Assembly (NCBI RefSeq): GCF_023499215.1
Contig: NZ_JAKHSK010000005.1
Span: 1-64,000 of the forward strand
Direction: 5' to 3'
From: Zunongwangia pacifica
Lineage (GTDB): Bacteria; Bacteroidota; Bacteroidia; Flavobacteriales; Flavobacteriaceae
DNA: 64,000 nt
A program made the position numbers and the translations under genes. Under the pieces are notes generated by a model. The model saw only the letters and a list, made by a program, of their open reading frames with translations. It had not been told where the DNA came from and did no database searches. This document shows, in pieces, positions 36,786-47,003 of this stretch. Position 1 is the first letter of the stretch. Every line of letters begins with the position of its first letter.

Positions 36786-39140
36786 ATGAAACAGTTATTA
36801 TTAATCATCATCATTGCCTTAAGTACCCTTAATTCGGTCGCAAATAACGAAGCTTTTGCTAGAATTTCAGGTACTATCATAGATAGTCATTTAAAAGAAC
36901 CTGTTCCTTATGCTACTATTAGCTTAAAGGATACTGAAGGCAATATCATCACCGGAACAACTTCTGAAGAAGATGGGTCATTCATCATCAAAAAAGTAAA
37001 ATCTGGCAATTACATTTTAACCATTCAATTTATTGGTTACAAGAAATTCAGCAGAGAAATTTCGGTAATACGCAACAGTGGCCTTATTGAATTAGGCACA
37101 ATCAACCTAGACCCAGATGTTGCTGAAATGGATGAAGTTGTAGTAGTAGGAGAACGCTCTACGATCGAGCAGCGTATCGACAGAAAAGTAATCAATGTAG
37201 GTAAAGACCTCACTACGGCAGGAGCCAGTGCCTCAGATATCATGAATAACATACCTTCTGTAAACGTAGATCAGGATGGAAATATCGCGTTGCGCGGTAA
37301 CTCTAACGTACGCATATTAATTGATGGCAAACCTACGAATATGAATGCCGCCCAATTGCTAAAACAAATCCCTTCCAGCTCGATTAAAAAAATAGAATTA
37401 ATCAATAATCCTTCAGCAAAATACAATCCCGAGGGAATGAGTGGAATTATCAATATCGTTTTACATAAAAATGCCAATAACGGATTTAACGGTAGCCTAA
37501 ACACCGGATTAACATATGGTGAAAATGCACGTTTTAATGGCTCTTTAGATATGAATTACCGTCAGGGAAAATTAAACCTGTACGCCAATCTTGGGAGCAA
37601 TTTTGGCAAAAGAAAAAATATTAATGATATCAATCTGGTGGGTCGAAATGCTAAACAAAATTTGGATATGCTAAATGATAACGCATCTTATTTGTATAAA
37701 ATTGGAGTAGATTATTTTTTAGACGATAACAACACATTTAGCTTTTATACTAACCAAAACATCTATGATGGCGGGGTAGATGCAACGATAAATGCCATTT
37801 ACCTGGATAATCCTTCCAATAATTTCGATCAGTTTTTAGATCTTGATATGAATAATCTGAATGCGAGTTACAATTTTGCATACAAGCATTTATTCCCTAA
37901 AGAAGGACACGAAATATTATTTGAAGCTGATTATAATGATTATGACAGTGATGAAGATTTTGCGGCAGACTTTAGTGAAAATGCAAGCTTTGTTCCTTAT
38001 ACTGAAACTGTAAACGAAAATCGGGGAACTTTAATCACCAATATCGACTACACTCTACCGATTGGTGAAAAGGCCAAATTTGAAGCCGGTGCCGAAGCCA
38101 GGTTATTAAATAATAAGCAGGATTACGACACCAACAATCCGGCAGCACAAAATTCAGATTATAATTACGACAGAAACATCTATTCGTTATACAGCACATT
38201 TGGACAATCTTTTGAAAAATTCTCATATCAGCTTGGGGCACGCTTAGAAAGCTTCGACATAGATGCGGAAGTAAATGGAGAAAATGTTTTTAGTGACGAT
38301 TATGTTACCTTATATCCTTCAGGATTTTTCAACTACACGCCTAATGAAAAAAATAGTTATCAGGTAAGCTATAGCCGGAGGATAGATCGTCCTAGTTTAA
38401 GGCAGGTAAGCCCGGTAAGAGAGGTTAGTACCCCCACAATAACAGTAGTAGGTAATCCTAACTTACAACCACAATTCACGAACTCCGTAGAATTTAATTA
38501 TACCAGAAAACTCAAAAACGGAAGTTTTACAGGTGGTGTTTTCTTCAGAAATATCAATGATAATATTAATCAATTAATCAACGAAGATCCATCAGATCCT
38601 GCAAGTCTTATCATCTCTTATTCCAATTTTGATGACACCAATGCGTACGGCTTTGAACTTTCTTCTAACTATAAGTTTACCGATTGGTGGAGCGCAAATG
38701 GAAGTTTTGAATTGTACCAACAAACACAAAGCGGAATTGTAGGAACAAGCGAGGTTGAAGTAGACAATACCGTTTACACTGCAAGAGTGAATAATAGTTT
38801 TACTGTAACTGAAGATTTAACACTACAATTATTCGGGTTTTATCGAGGACCAAGCGAAGAACTTCAGTTTAAAAATGAGGATGTGTTTTTTGCAAATATC
38901 GGTGGACGATACACCTTCCTGGATAAAAAAGCGACACTTAGTTTAAACTTTAATGATGTCTTTGGAACTCAGGAATATAGATTTAGTGCTAAACTCCCTT
39001 ACGAACAAAACGGTATTTTTAAAAGCGAGTTCCAAAACATATATGTAGGATTTAGTTACCGTTTTGGCGGAAATAACGGCAAAAAATTAAAAAGAAAACA
39101 AAGAGATAACGATGAAGCCCAGGGCGGCGGAATGTTTTAA
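36786..39140 (+). CDS. TonB-dependent receptor-like outer-membrane protein with carboxypeptidase-regulatory domain
   Basis: A protein of about 784 residues. The signal peptide MKQLLLIIIIALSTLNSVAN is followed by a carboxypeptidase-regulatory-like domain (RISGTIIDSHLKEPVPYATISL), a plug domain (ERSTIEQRIDRKVINVGKDL.., QIPSSSIKKIELINNPSAKYNPEGMSGIINIVL) and a beta-barrel of the OMP_b-brl_3 type ending FGGNNGKKLKRKQRDNDEAQGGGMF. The C-terminus is unusually charged and then glycine-rich. I prefer the ATG at 36786 over the upstream 36744, because the signal peptide starts there. The ligand is unknown; no susD partner is adjacent. Its 5' region carries promoter P2 and the small-RNA candidate. Confidence 0.9.
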   Translation: MKQLLLIIIIALSTLNSVANNEAFARISGTIIDSHLKEPVPYATISLKDTEGNIITGTTSEEDGSFIIKKVKSGNYILTIQFIGYKKFSREISVIRNSGLIELGTINLDPDVAEMDEVVVVGERSTIEQRIDRKVINVGKDLTTAGASASDIMNNIPSVNVDQDGNIALRGNSNVRILIDGKPTNMNAAQLLKQIPSSSIKKIELINNPSAKYNPEGMSGIINIVLHKNANNGFNGSLNTGLTYGENARFNGSLDMNYRQGKLNLYANLGSNFGKRKNINDINLVGRNAKQNLDMLNDNASYLYKIGVDYFLDDNNTFSFYTNQNIYDGGVDATINAIYLDNPSNNFDQFLDLDMNNLNASYNFAYKHLFPKEGHEILFEADYNDYDSDEDFAADFSENASFVPYTETVNENRGTLITNIDYTLPIGEKAKFEAGAEARLLNNKQDYDTNNPAAQNSDYNYDRNIYSLYSTFGQSFEKFSYQLGARLESFDIDAEVNGENVFSDDYVTLYPSGFFNYTPNEKNSYQVSYSRRIDRPSLRQVSPVREVSTPTITVVGNPNLQPQFTNSVEFNYTRKLKNGSFTGGVFFRNINDNINQLINEDPSDPASLIISYSNFDDTNAYGFELSSNYKFTDWWSANGSFELYQQTQSGIVGTSEVEVDNTVYTARVNNSFTVTEDLTLQLFGFYRGPSEELQFKNEDVFFANIGGRYTFLDKKATLSLNFNDVFGTQEYRFSAKLPYEQNGIFKSEFQNIYVGFSYRFGGNNGKKLKRKQRDNDEAQGGGMF

Positions 39141-39190
39141 AGAAAAACAAGTTATATCATTTTGATAAAATTTGTTTGTTTAGCCAAAGA

Positions 39191-39218
39191 AAAGCCTGAA
39201 GTTTTCACTTCAGGCTTT
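39191..39218. terminator. Bidirectional terminator, receptor and ABC-F genes
   Basis: AAAGCCTGAAG (39191-39201) pairs with CTTCAGGCTTT (39208-39218) around TTTTCA. It lies between the two convergent stops. Confidence 0.75.
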
Positions 39219-39248
39219 CATATTTTCAAAAAGATAAAATGCTATAAA

Positions 39249-40910
<1,662 letters not shown>

Positions 40911-40946
40911 CTAAAAGATTAACGTTTAGAAAATTCCTTTTAACTC

Positions 40947-40973
40947 GTGGTTAACATTCAAGGTTTTAACCAC
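40947..40973. promoter_or_regulatory. Operator-like inverted repeat in a divergent intergenic region
   Basis: GTGGTTAA (40947-40954) pairs with TTAACCAC (40966-40973) around 11 bp. It sits between the ABC-F gene and the thioredoxin-fold lipoprotein gene, just upstream of a TATATTTG -7 box (40978-40985) that fits the lipoprotein promoter. A regulator is not identified. Confidence 0.4.
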
Positions 40974-41032
40974 ATTCTATATTTGTTGTCCAATGAAAAC
41001 CCGTTGTTAATAATGGATTTATAATTATTTGA

Positions 41033-42448
41033 ATGAGAAGATTATTACTGCTAAGTATTTTTTCTACCATATTTTCAATTGTTGGCTGCCAGAATAAAAG
41101 CACCAATACAGATAAAGTATACATTGGCGGGAAAATTGTAAATCCAAATTTAGATTACGTTATCCTATCCAGGGACGAGGATATCATAGACACGTTAAAG
41201 CTTAATAACGACAACCAGTTTGGCCAGTACCTAAACGATATCGACCCCGGTATTTATACCCTGCAACATAATCCCGAAAACCAGGTTATCTACCTTGAAC
41301 CTGGTGATAGTATTATGATTTGGGTGAATACTTATGATTTTGATCAATCCCTTAATTTTAGTGGACGTGGCAGCCAGGAAAGTTCTTTTTTATTGGATCT
41401 TTTTCTTCAGAATAGAGCAAACAACGAATTAATCCTTAACTATTACAAAATAAAACCCGAAGAATTTAAGCATATTAGTGATTCTATTCATAAAAAAAGA
41501 CTGGAAGAATTTAACGAAAATTCCTCTAAAAACAATTTAAGCGATAATTTCAAAAAAATAGCCCGACAAAGTATCGATTACGAATTTTATGATCTTCGCG
41601 AGCGCTATACCTATCTTATTAAAAAATATTATCCAGAATTCACTAAACTTATCCCTGAAGGTTTTAACGATTATCGAAACTCTTTAGATTTTAATAATAA
41701 GCTGCTTAAAAATTATTATTTGTACACCAATACCATTGATGATTACCTGCGTACGCGTGCCGTAGAATATTGCATCGATGAGCATAAGGATAGAGACTGC
41801 TTTAATGTTTCTAATTTTGATAATATAAAAAGGAGAGCTGTTTTAATAGATTCGTTATCCAGTACTCCTTCGATAAGAAACAAATTCCTGGATTTATTGC
41901 TTAGCAAAGCCGTTACCATGGTTACTAATAAGGAGGATCTTAAAAAAGTACTGCATTTTGCTGAATCTTTAAATTATCAGGAAATCGAGCAGATTAGACA
42001 GCTTTCTAAAATTCAAGAAAATTATTTTACCGGTAAATCCGTGGCCAATCTTACGCTTTTAAACACCAATAGTGAAGAAACCACCTACGGTGATGTTATC
42101 GATAAAAAGTCTATTGTTTATTTCTGGTCGGCTAATAATATAAGGCGCTACATTTGGCAATTTAGAACCATTAAAAAGCTCGAAGAAAAATATCCCGAAT
42201 TAGATTTTATAGGCGTTAATCTGGATATTGGTCAGGAAAAAAAATGGTTACGTATTTTGGATGAAAATAACTACGATCAAAAAAACCAATATCAGCTATC
42301 TAAAAGAAAATTCAGTAATGATGTGGCTACAAAATACCTATACCGTTTAAACTTTCTGGATAAAAATGCGGTAATTGCAAGAGGTGACGCTCCGCTTAGT
42401 TCTTCTGCTGAGTTTGAATCTCAGTTGCTAGAGTTTCTTAATCAGTAA
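41033..42448 (+). CDS. Thioredoxin-fold lipoprotein lacking the CxxC motif
   Basis: A 471-residue lipoprotein (signal LLLSIFSTIFSIVGC). Residues about 28-110 resemble the N-terminal domain often found in Bacteroidota TlpA-like proteins. Residues about 335-470 look like a thioredoxin-fold domain (GKSVANLTLLNTNSEETTYGDVIDKKSIVYFWSANNIRRY, GVNLDIGQEKKWLRIL). The place where TlpA/ResA has WCxxC reads WSANN, so it cannot do thiol exchange. The central part is helical and not recognised. It may be a structural or sensing relative of TlpA. Single gene. Confidence 0.75.
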   Translation: MRRLLLLSIFSTIFSIVGCQNKSTNTDKVYIGGKIVNPNLDYVILSRDEDIIDTLKLNNDNQFGQYLNDIDPGIYTLQHNPENQVIYLEPGDSIMIWVNTYDFDQSLNFSGRGSQESSFLLDLFLQNRANNELILNYYKIKPEEFKHISDSIHKKRLEEFNENSSKNNLSDNFKKIARQSIDYEFYDLRERYTYLIKKYYPEFTKLIPEGFNDYRNSLDFNNKLLKNYYLYTNTIDDYLRTRAVEYCIDEHKDRDCFNVSNFDNIKRRAVLIDSLSSTPSIRNKFLDLLLSKAVTMVTNKEDLKKVLHFAESLNYQEIEQIRQLSKIQENYFTGKSVANLTLLNTNSEETTYGDVIDKKSIVYFWSANNIRRYIWQFRTIKKLEEKYPELDFIGVNLDIGQEKKWLRILDENNYDQKNQYQLSKRKFSNDVATKYLYRLNFLDKNAVIARGDAPLSSSAEFESQLLEFLNQ

Positions 42449-42544
42449 TAGTAATTAGTATAAAGGTAACCAAGAAAAATAGGTATAGATAATACTATTT
42501 TGGCTTCGTTGTTTTTCAAGATATTTAAAACAAATTCTAAACAA

Positions 42545-42569
42545 AAAAGCTGCCTTTTGGCAGCTTTTT
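42545..42569. terminator. Terminator between the lipoprotein and transaldolase genes
   Basis: AAAAGCTGCC pairs with GGCAGCTTTT around TTTT; A and T runs flank both sides. It serves the aldolase gene on the minus strand and possibly the lipoprotein gene. Confidence 0.75.
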
Positions 42570-42591
42570 ATGTTCTATAAGAAAAAGAAAT

Positions 42592-43248
42592 TTATTCGTT
42601 TCCTTTTTTATAATCTGCTAAAAATTTCTCTAACCCAATATCTGTTAAAGGGTGATTTAGTAAACCTTCAATAGAAGATAACGGACCGGTCATTACATCT
42701 GCACCAATCTTCGCACAGTCAATTACATGCATGGTGTGGCGAATTGAAGCTGCTAAGATTTGGGTTTCATAACCATAATTATCATAAACCAATCGAATCT
42801 CTTCGATAAGGTTAAGACCATTGGTTGAAATATCATCTAAACGACCAAGAAAAGGAGATACATAAGTAGCTCCTGCTTTAGCCGCTAACAAAGCCTGCCC
42901 TACAGAGAAAACTAAAGTACAATTGGTTCTAATACCTTTATCAGAAAAATATTTAATTGCTTTTACACCTTCTTTGATCATTGGCACCTTTACGACGATC
43001 TGATCGTGAAGCGCTGCAAGCTCTTCTCCTTCTTTTACAATATTTTCAAAATCTGTAGAAATAACCTCGGCGCTAACATCCCCAGTTACGATATCACAGA
43101 TTTTTTTATAATGATTTATAATATTCTCTTTCCCGGTGATTCCCTCTTTTGCCATTAAAGAAGGGTTAGTAGTTACACCATCCAAAACCCCTAACTCTTG
43201 TGCCTCTTTAATTTGATCGAGGTTAGCGGTGTCAATAAAAAATTTCAT
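42592..43248 (-). CDS. fsa: Fructose-6-phosphate aldolase / transaldolase (Fsa/TalC type)
   Basis: A 218-residue class I aldolase of the short transaldolase group. It starts [11 protein letters not shown]87 in [11 protein letters not shown] forms the Schiff base; [13 protein letters not shown] and [31 protein letters not shown] follow as in the family. It may be a transaldolase of the pentose phosphate pathway or fructose-6-phosphate aldolase; the two cannot be told apart here. Confidence 0.92.
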   Translation of the reverse strand: MKFFIDTANLDQIKEAQELGVLDGVTTNPSLMAKEGITGKENIINHYKKICDIVTGDVSAEVISTDFENIVKEGEELAALHDQIVVKVPMIKEGVKAIKYFSDKGIRTNCTLVFSVGQALLAAKAGATYVSPFLGRLDDISTNGLNLIEEIRLVYDNYGYETQILAASIRHTMHVIDCAKIGADVMTGPLSSIEGLLNHPLTDIGLEKFLADYKKGNE

Positions 43249-43314
43249 ATTGCAAGTTTTATAAGTTTATTCTTCATTTATTTAAGTGTAAAAATAACAC
43301 ATTAAATACACTTT

Positions 43315-44133
43315 TTATAATTTATAATGATTCATCAACATTCTTTCATAGGTTTTATCGGGTAAAATCTTCTTTAAAACGATACTTGCTTTTTGCAAAA
43401 GCTCCCCTACTTTATAATGTCCTTTTGGTTCTTTTTCCTCAATAATTTTTAAAACCGCCTTGGCCATCATATCTGGATCCTGCCCTGCATCTACATGCTC
43501 ATTCATCAATTTTAAAGAATCGCCATAAGACCTTTTATAAGGAGAACCCTCTAAAACAGGAGCATGATAACGCCCAGAAGCGATATTTGTGGCAAAATCA
43601 CCGGGAGCCACACAAGTCATTTTTATATTAAAACCCTTTACTTCCATTCTAAAAGCTTCGGTTGCAATTTCTAATGCTGCTTTAGAGGCCGAATAAATTC
43701 CTCGATAAGGCAATCCCATATACCCTGCTATCGATGTCACATTAATTATAAGACCTTCATTTTGCTTACGCATTATAGGTAAAACAGCTTTACAAACATT
43801 TATGGGACCATAAAAATTAGTTTCAAAAGCTTTACGAATTTCGGGTGTTGGTGTTTCCTCTAAAGGACCAGTAATCCCAACCCCGGCATTATTAATTAAA
43901 ATATCTATTCGCTTTTCTTTAGCTACGACTAATTTTACCGCTTTAAAGATACTATCTTCATCAGTAACATCTAAATCTATAAGATTAAAATTTGATGATT
44001 TTCCGGTAGCATTTCTACTGGTACCGTAAACCTTAAAATTTTGCTGATGTAAATAGTCGCCAATTGCTTTACCAATTCCAGAAGAACCTCCGGTAATTAA
44101 AACGACTTTATGAGAAAGAGTATCTGTTTTCAT
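43315..44133 (-). CDS. SDR family NAD(P)-dependent oxidoreductase
   Basis: A 272-residue classical short-chain dehydrogenase: nucleotide-binding TGGSSGIG (residues 14-21), NNAG (81-84), and the catalytic S134, Y147, K151 (IYSASKAAL). The substrate is unknown. It lies head-on to the SRP RNA, which is on the same strand upstream. Confidence 0.93.
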   Translation of the reverse strand: MKTDTLSHKVVLITGGSSGIGKAIGDYLHQQNFKVYGTSRNATGKSSNFNLIDLDVTDEDSIFKAVKLVVAKEKRIDILINNAGVGITGPLEETPTPEIRKAFETNFYGPINVCKAVLPIMRKQNEGLIINVTSIAGYMGLPYRGIYSASKAALEIATEAFRMEVKGFNIKMTCVAPGDFATNIASGRYHAPVLEGSPYKRSYGDSLKLMNEHVDAGQDPDMMAKAVLKIIEEKEPKGHYKVGELLQKASIVLKKILPDKTYERMLMNHYKL

Positions 44134-44179
44134 AAGGCAAATATGCGATTAATTTTGCTAATTTCCAGATACAAAAAAA

Positions 44180-44273
44180 GGCAAGCGACCCACATCACAC
44201 CGCTACGACCGCCTACCCTTGCTGCGTTCCCGCCCTGGGGGATTCAGCAGGAGCTGGTTGTGTGGGACTTGCC
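44180..44273 (-). ncRNA. ffs: Signal recognition particle RNA (small bacterial type)
   Basis: The minus strand starts GGCAAGTCCCACAC and ends TGTGGGTCGCTTGCC, so its ends pair. The apical part has the conserved SRP domain IV elements, with CAGGGCGGGAACGCAGCAAG. A T-run follows. It binds Ffh and works with the FtsY encoded in this window. A -7 box lies six bases ahead of the 5' end. Confidence 0.93.
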
Positions 44274-44278
44274 GGGTG

Positions 44279-44308
44279 CAAATATACAATCTTTAGTACT
44301 TCTGGCAA
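44279..44308 (-). promoter_or_regulatory. Promoter of the SRP RNA
   Basis: On the minus strand TATATTTG (complement 44279-44286) is five to six bases from the RNA start, and TTG (complement 44306-44308) lies 19 bp further upstream, fitting the Bacteroidota -33/-7 pattern. Confidence 0.65.
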
Positions 44309-44362
44309 GCATTTTTTAAACAGAATTGGTTAATTTAGCCTTGCAAAATATGACTTTTAAAA

Positions 44363-45430
44363 ATGATGAAATTTAAATCTCTGTTAATCTTAACATTAGC
44401 TTTTTTATATTTTTCCTGCGGAAGCAATTCTGGCTCAAAAAAATCGCATTTCAGTATAAAAACTGATGAAAACAAGAAAGAATTTCAGCTTGGCGAGCAT
44501 ATTTCAGGGCTAGTTGAAAACAAAAAAGAGCTGAATATCGACTCGGTTATCGTTTATCTGAACGCTGAAAAAGTAACCGCAAAATCACCAAACTGGTCTT
44601 TTGATCTTCCGCTTAAAGATCAGCTTTTAGGAAACCAAACCTTAAAGGCTGAAGTATTTTACGAAGGCCAAAAGGATACCACTACCAAATCGATAAAAAT
44701 CTATAACGATACCCCGCCAAAGGCCTATACTTACGAAATTGTAAATACCTACCCTCACGATCCCGAAGCTTATACCCAGGGATTAGAGTTCTTAAACGAT
44801 ACATTATATGAAAGTACCGGCGAATATGGCGAATCTGATCTTAGAAAGGTAGACCTAAAAACCGGAGAAGTTTTAAAAATAATCGATTTGGATGATTCGG
44901 TTTTTGGCGAAGGGCTTACGATTTTTAACAATCAGATTATTTTGCTTACCTGGCAGGCCAAAGAAGGCTATATTTATGATCTTGAAACTTTCGAGAAAAA
45001 GGGAACCTTTAGTTATAACCAAAGCAAAGAAGGCTGGGGACTTTGTAATGACGGCAAACACATTTACAAAAGTGACGGTACCGAAAAAATATGGTTACTA
45101 AATCCTGAAACCTTAGCTGAAGAAGATTATATACAGATCGCTACCCACAAAAGCATCAATTCTAAAATGAATGAACTGGAATGGGTTGACGGACTTATTT
45201 ACGCAAACACCTATCAAAAAGATGGCGTAGCGATTATTGATCCTAAAAATGGTGCTGTTGTGGGCCTTATCGATTTTAGAGGCTTACGAAATAAACTAGG
45301 GAACGAAAAAGATCTTGATGAGGTAAACCACGTTCTTAATGGTATCGCCTATAATCCTCACACTAAACAATTGTTTGTAACCGGAAAACACTGGGACAAA
45401 TTATTCGAGGTAAAAATCGTAGAAAAATAA
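44363..45430 (+). CDS. Glutaminyl-peptide cyclotransferase (plant-type beta-propeller), lipoprotein
   Basis: A 355-residue lipoprotein (signal LLILTLAFLYFSCG) with a two-part body. Residues about 25-115 form an Ig-like or beta-rich part (LVENKKELNIDSVIVYLNAEKV). Residues about 120-350 form the five-bladed propeller of plant/bacterial glutaminyl cyclases (VNTYPHDPEAYTQGLEFLNDTLYESTGEYGES, GEGLTIFNN, NELEWVDGLIYANTY, EVNHVLNGIAYNPHT). The enzyme makes N-terminal pyroglutamate on exported proteins. The next gene begins at the base after its stop, so they are one operon. Confidence 0.92.
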   Translation: MMKFKSLLILTLAFLYFSCGSNSGSKKSHFSIKTDENKKEFQLGEHISGLVENKKELNIDSVIVYLNAEKVTAKSPNWSFDLPLKDQLLGNQTLKAEVFYEGQKDTTTKSIKIYNDTPPKAYTYEIVNTYPHDPEAYTQGLEFLNDTLYESTGEYGESDLRKVDLKTGEVLKIIDLDDSVFGEGLTIFNNQIILLTWQAKEGYIYDLETFEKKGTFSYNQSKEGWGLCNDGKHIYKSDGTEKIWLLNPETLAEEDYIQIATHKSINSKMNELEWVDGLIYANTYQKDGVAIIDPKNGAVVGLIDFRGLRNKLGNEKDLDEVNHVLNGIAYNPHTKQLFVTGKHWDKLFEVKIVEK

Positions 45431-45844
45431 ATGATCCCCACTCCCCAGATTTTTGAAATGGAAATCAAGGTTACTCCAAACGATCTTGATGAACAAAACC
45501 ACGTGAATAACGTGCAATATGTACAATGGATTCAGGACGTAGCTAAAGGCCATTGGGAAGATCGTGCTTCAGTGGCACAAAAAGAAGAATTCTTTTGGGT
45601 AGTGGTGCGGCATGAAATTGATTATAAACAGCAGGCTTTTTTAAATGATGAGATTGTGCTGCAAACTTATGTAGATGAGATTACCAACGTTACTTCTATA
45701 AGGCATGTGCTCATTAAAAATAAAAAAACCGATAAAGTCCTAGCGAAAGCAAAAACCACCTGGTGTTTAATGAACAGTGCATCTAAACGACCTGCAAGAA
45801 TCGACGAAAATATGAAGGTTTTATTTCAGAAAAAATCTGATTAA
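45431..45844 (+). CDS. Acyl-CoA thioesterase, hotdog fold (4HBT)
   Basis: A 137-residue 4-hydroxybenzoyl-CoA thioesterase-like protein: VTPNDLDEQNHVNNVQYVQWIQDVAKGHWE carries the Asp/Asn-rich catalytic region and helix. It directly follows the glutaminyl cyclase. Its stop overlaps the stop of the opposite gene by three bases. Confidence 0.9.
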   Translation: MIPTPQIFEMEIKVTPNDLDEQNHVNNVQYVQWIQDVAKGHWEDRASVAQKEEFFWVVVRHEIDYKQQAFLNDEIVLQTYVDEITNVTSIRHVLIKNKKTDKVLAKAKTTWCLMNSASKRPARIDENMKVLFQKKSD

Positions 45845-46284
45845 TACAACCTCTTTTTATTCATCCAGTTATTCAGCAAAAAAATCTCCAATAGGAAATA
45901 AGCGGTAAAAAGTACTGCTGAAATAGCCAAAACATTAGAATTTAAAATACTGATATTTGGCATTTCAAGAGAAAAATTAAAAACCGACTTCACTGTACTC
46001 CAATTTCCAATTACAGCTTCTGAAGCTCCTACTGCTGAAGAAAAATAAGAGGTAGTTAGCAATAAAGTAATAAAAGCTGCAATCATCACCCAGCCCTTTT
46101 TAGAGATTAATGGCTCGTATTTTATTTTATTTATTGAAGTATTGGTGCTAGCTGTTTTAGCTGAATTAATTTCAGGAAGATCTACCATTACCTTATCGGT
46201 AAAGTTAAAAGATGGGGTTTCCAAACCGGTCTCACTGAAAACTTTCTTAGTAAATTCGTCTAATTTCTTTTCTTTATTTTTCAT
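45841..46284 (-). CDS. Small membrane protein, probable anti-sigma partner
   Basis: A 147-residue protein with an N-terminal cytoplasmic part of about 60 residues (LDEFTKKVFSETGLETPSFNFTDKVM) and two membrane segments (GWVMIAAFITLLLTTSYFSSA and NVLAISAVLFTAYFLLEIFLL). It overlaps the ECF sigma gene by 11 bp, so the two are co-translated. This is the usual place of an anti-sigma factor, and the architecture (short cytoplasmic N-terminus and membrane helices) fits, but no zinc-binding HxxxCxxC motif is seen. Its role is inference. Confidence 0.75.
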   Translation of the reverse strand: MKNKEKKLDEFTKKVFSETGLETPSFNFTDKVMVDLPEINSAKTASTNTSINKIKYEPLISKKGWVMIAAFITLLLTTSYFSSAVGASEAVIGNWSTVKSVFNFSLEMPNISILNSNVLAISAVLFTAYFLLEIFLLNNWMNKKRLY

Positions 46285-46855
46285 AATTCAGCAACATATC
46301 ATTCGACAATTTCCTCTTCAAAATAATGGCCAGTTGTTTACGGCTGCGGTATAATTTCACTTTTACGTTTGTCACCGAAAGTTTCATAATTTCAGCAATT
46401 TCTTTAACCGACTGATCCTCGTAATAATGTAAAGTTAGCAAAAAAGCATCGTCTTCATTCAGCATATTTATACAAGCAAGAATCGCTTTTTTTCGTTCCT
46501 TTTCTTCTAAGTCACTAAGAGCATTGTCTAAATCTTCGATCTCAAAACCATCATAAGCATCGACACTTAATTCCTTAAACTTACGTTTTCTGGCTTTAAG
46601 AAAATCTAGACAATTATTATAAGTCACCCGATACACCCAGGTTGAAAATTTTGATTCCCCTTTAAATTTACCTAAAGATTTATAGATTTTCACAAAACTA
46701 TCTTGTGCCACCTCTTCGGCTTCTTCCCTATTTTTCAGCATCCTTAAACATAAGGTAAACACCAATTTTTTATAACGATCTACCAGTACCGAGAATAATT
46801 GCTTATCTCCGCCCAGGATCTGATCGATGATGAATTGGTCTTTTTTGATGGTCAT
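46274..46855 (-). CDS. ECF RNA polymerase sigma factor
   Basis: A 193-residue sigma-70 family protein. Region 2 holds VLVDRYKKLVFTLCLRMLKNREEAEEVAQDSFVKIYKSLGKF and STWVYRVTYNNCLDFLKARKRKF; region 4 holds ILACINMLNEDDAFLLTLHYYEDQSVKEIAEIMKLSVTNVKVKLYRSRKQL. It has an overlapping membrane partner downstream and a matching ECF-type promoter immediately in front, which suggests autoregulation and an envelope-related signal. The -10 lies only 11 bp from the ATG, so its own message may be leaderless. Confidence 0.95.
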   Translation of the reverse strand: MTIKKDQFIIDQILGGDKQLFSVLVDRYKKLVFTLCLRMLKNREEAEEVAQDSFVKIYKSLGKFKGESKFSTWVYRVTYNNCLDFLKARKRKFKELSVDAYDGFEIEDLDNALSDLEEKERKKAILACINMLNEDDAFLLTLHYYEDQSVKEIAEIMKLSVTNVKVKLYRSRKQLAIILKRKLSNDMLLNYEK

Positions 46856-46865
46856 TTAATTATAG

Positions 46866-46892
46866 GACGGCAATTAAGAAAACCAGGTTACA
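46866..46892 (-). promoter_or_regulatory. ECF-type promoter of the sigma gene
   Basis: On the minus strand TGTAAC (complement 46887-46892), 17-bp spacer, CGTC (complement 46866-46869), then CTATAAT. The AAC and CGTC elements are the ones ECF sigma factors use. It is a near-mirror of the promoter at 46923-46949. Its transcript would begin about four bases from the ATG. Confidence 0.7.
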
Positions 46893-46922
46893 CAAAATTT
46901 CTACTTTTTTTTTAAAATTAAT

Positions 46923-46949
46923 TGTAACCTGTTTTAGAAAAGTATCGTC
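46923..46949 (+). promoter_or_regulatory. ECF-type promoter of the divergent membrane gene
   Basis: TGTAAC (46923-46928), 17-bp spacer, CGTC (46946-46949). The same -35, the same spacing and the same CTGKTTT continuation after the -35 are found in the opposite direction at 46866-46892. The 5' leader to the ATG at 47004 would be about 50 nt. Confidence 0.7.
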
Positions 46950-47003
46950 TTAACTTTTGAAAGCGCTTAAAAAATGAATCATTAATCAAATAAAATTAAA
47001 AAT

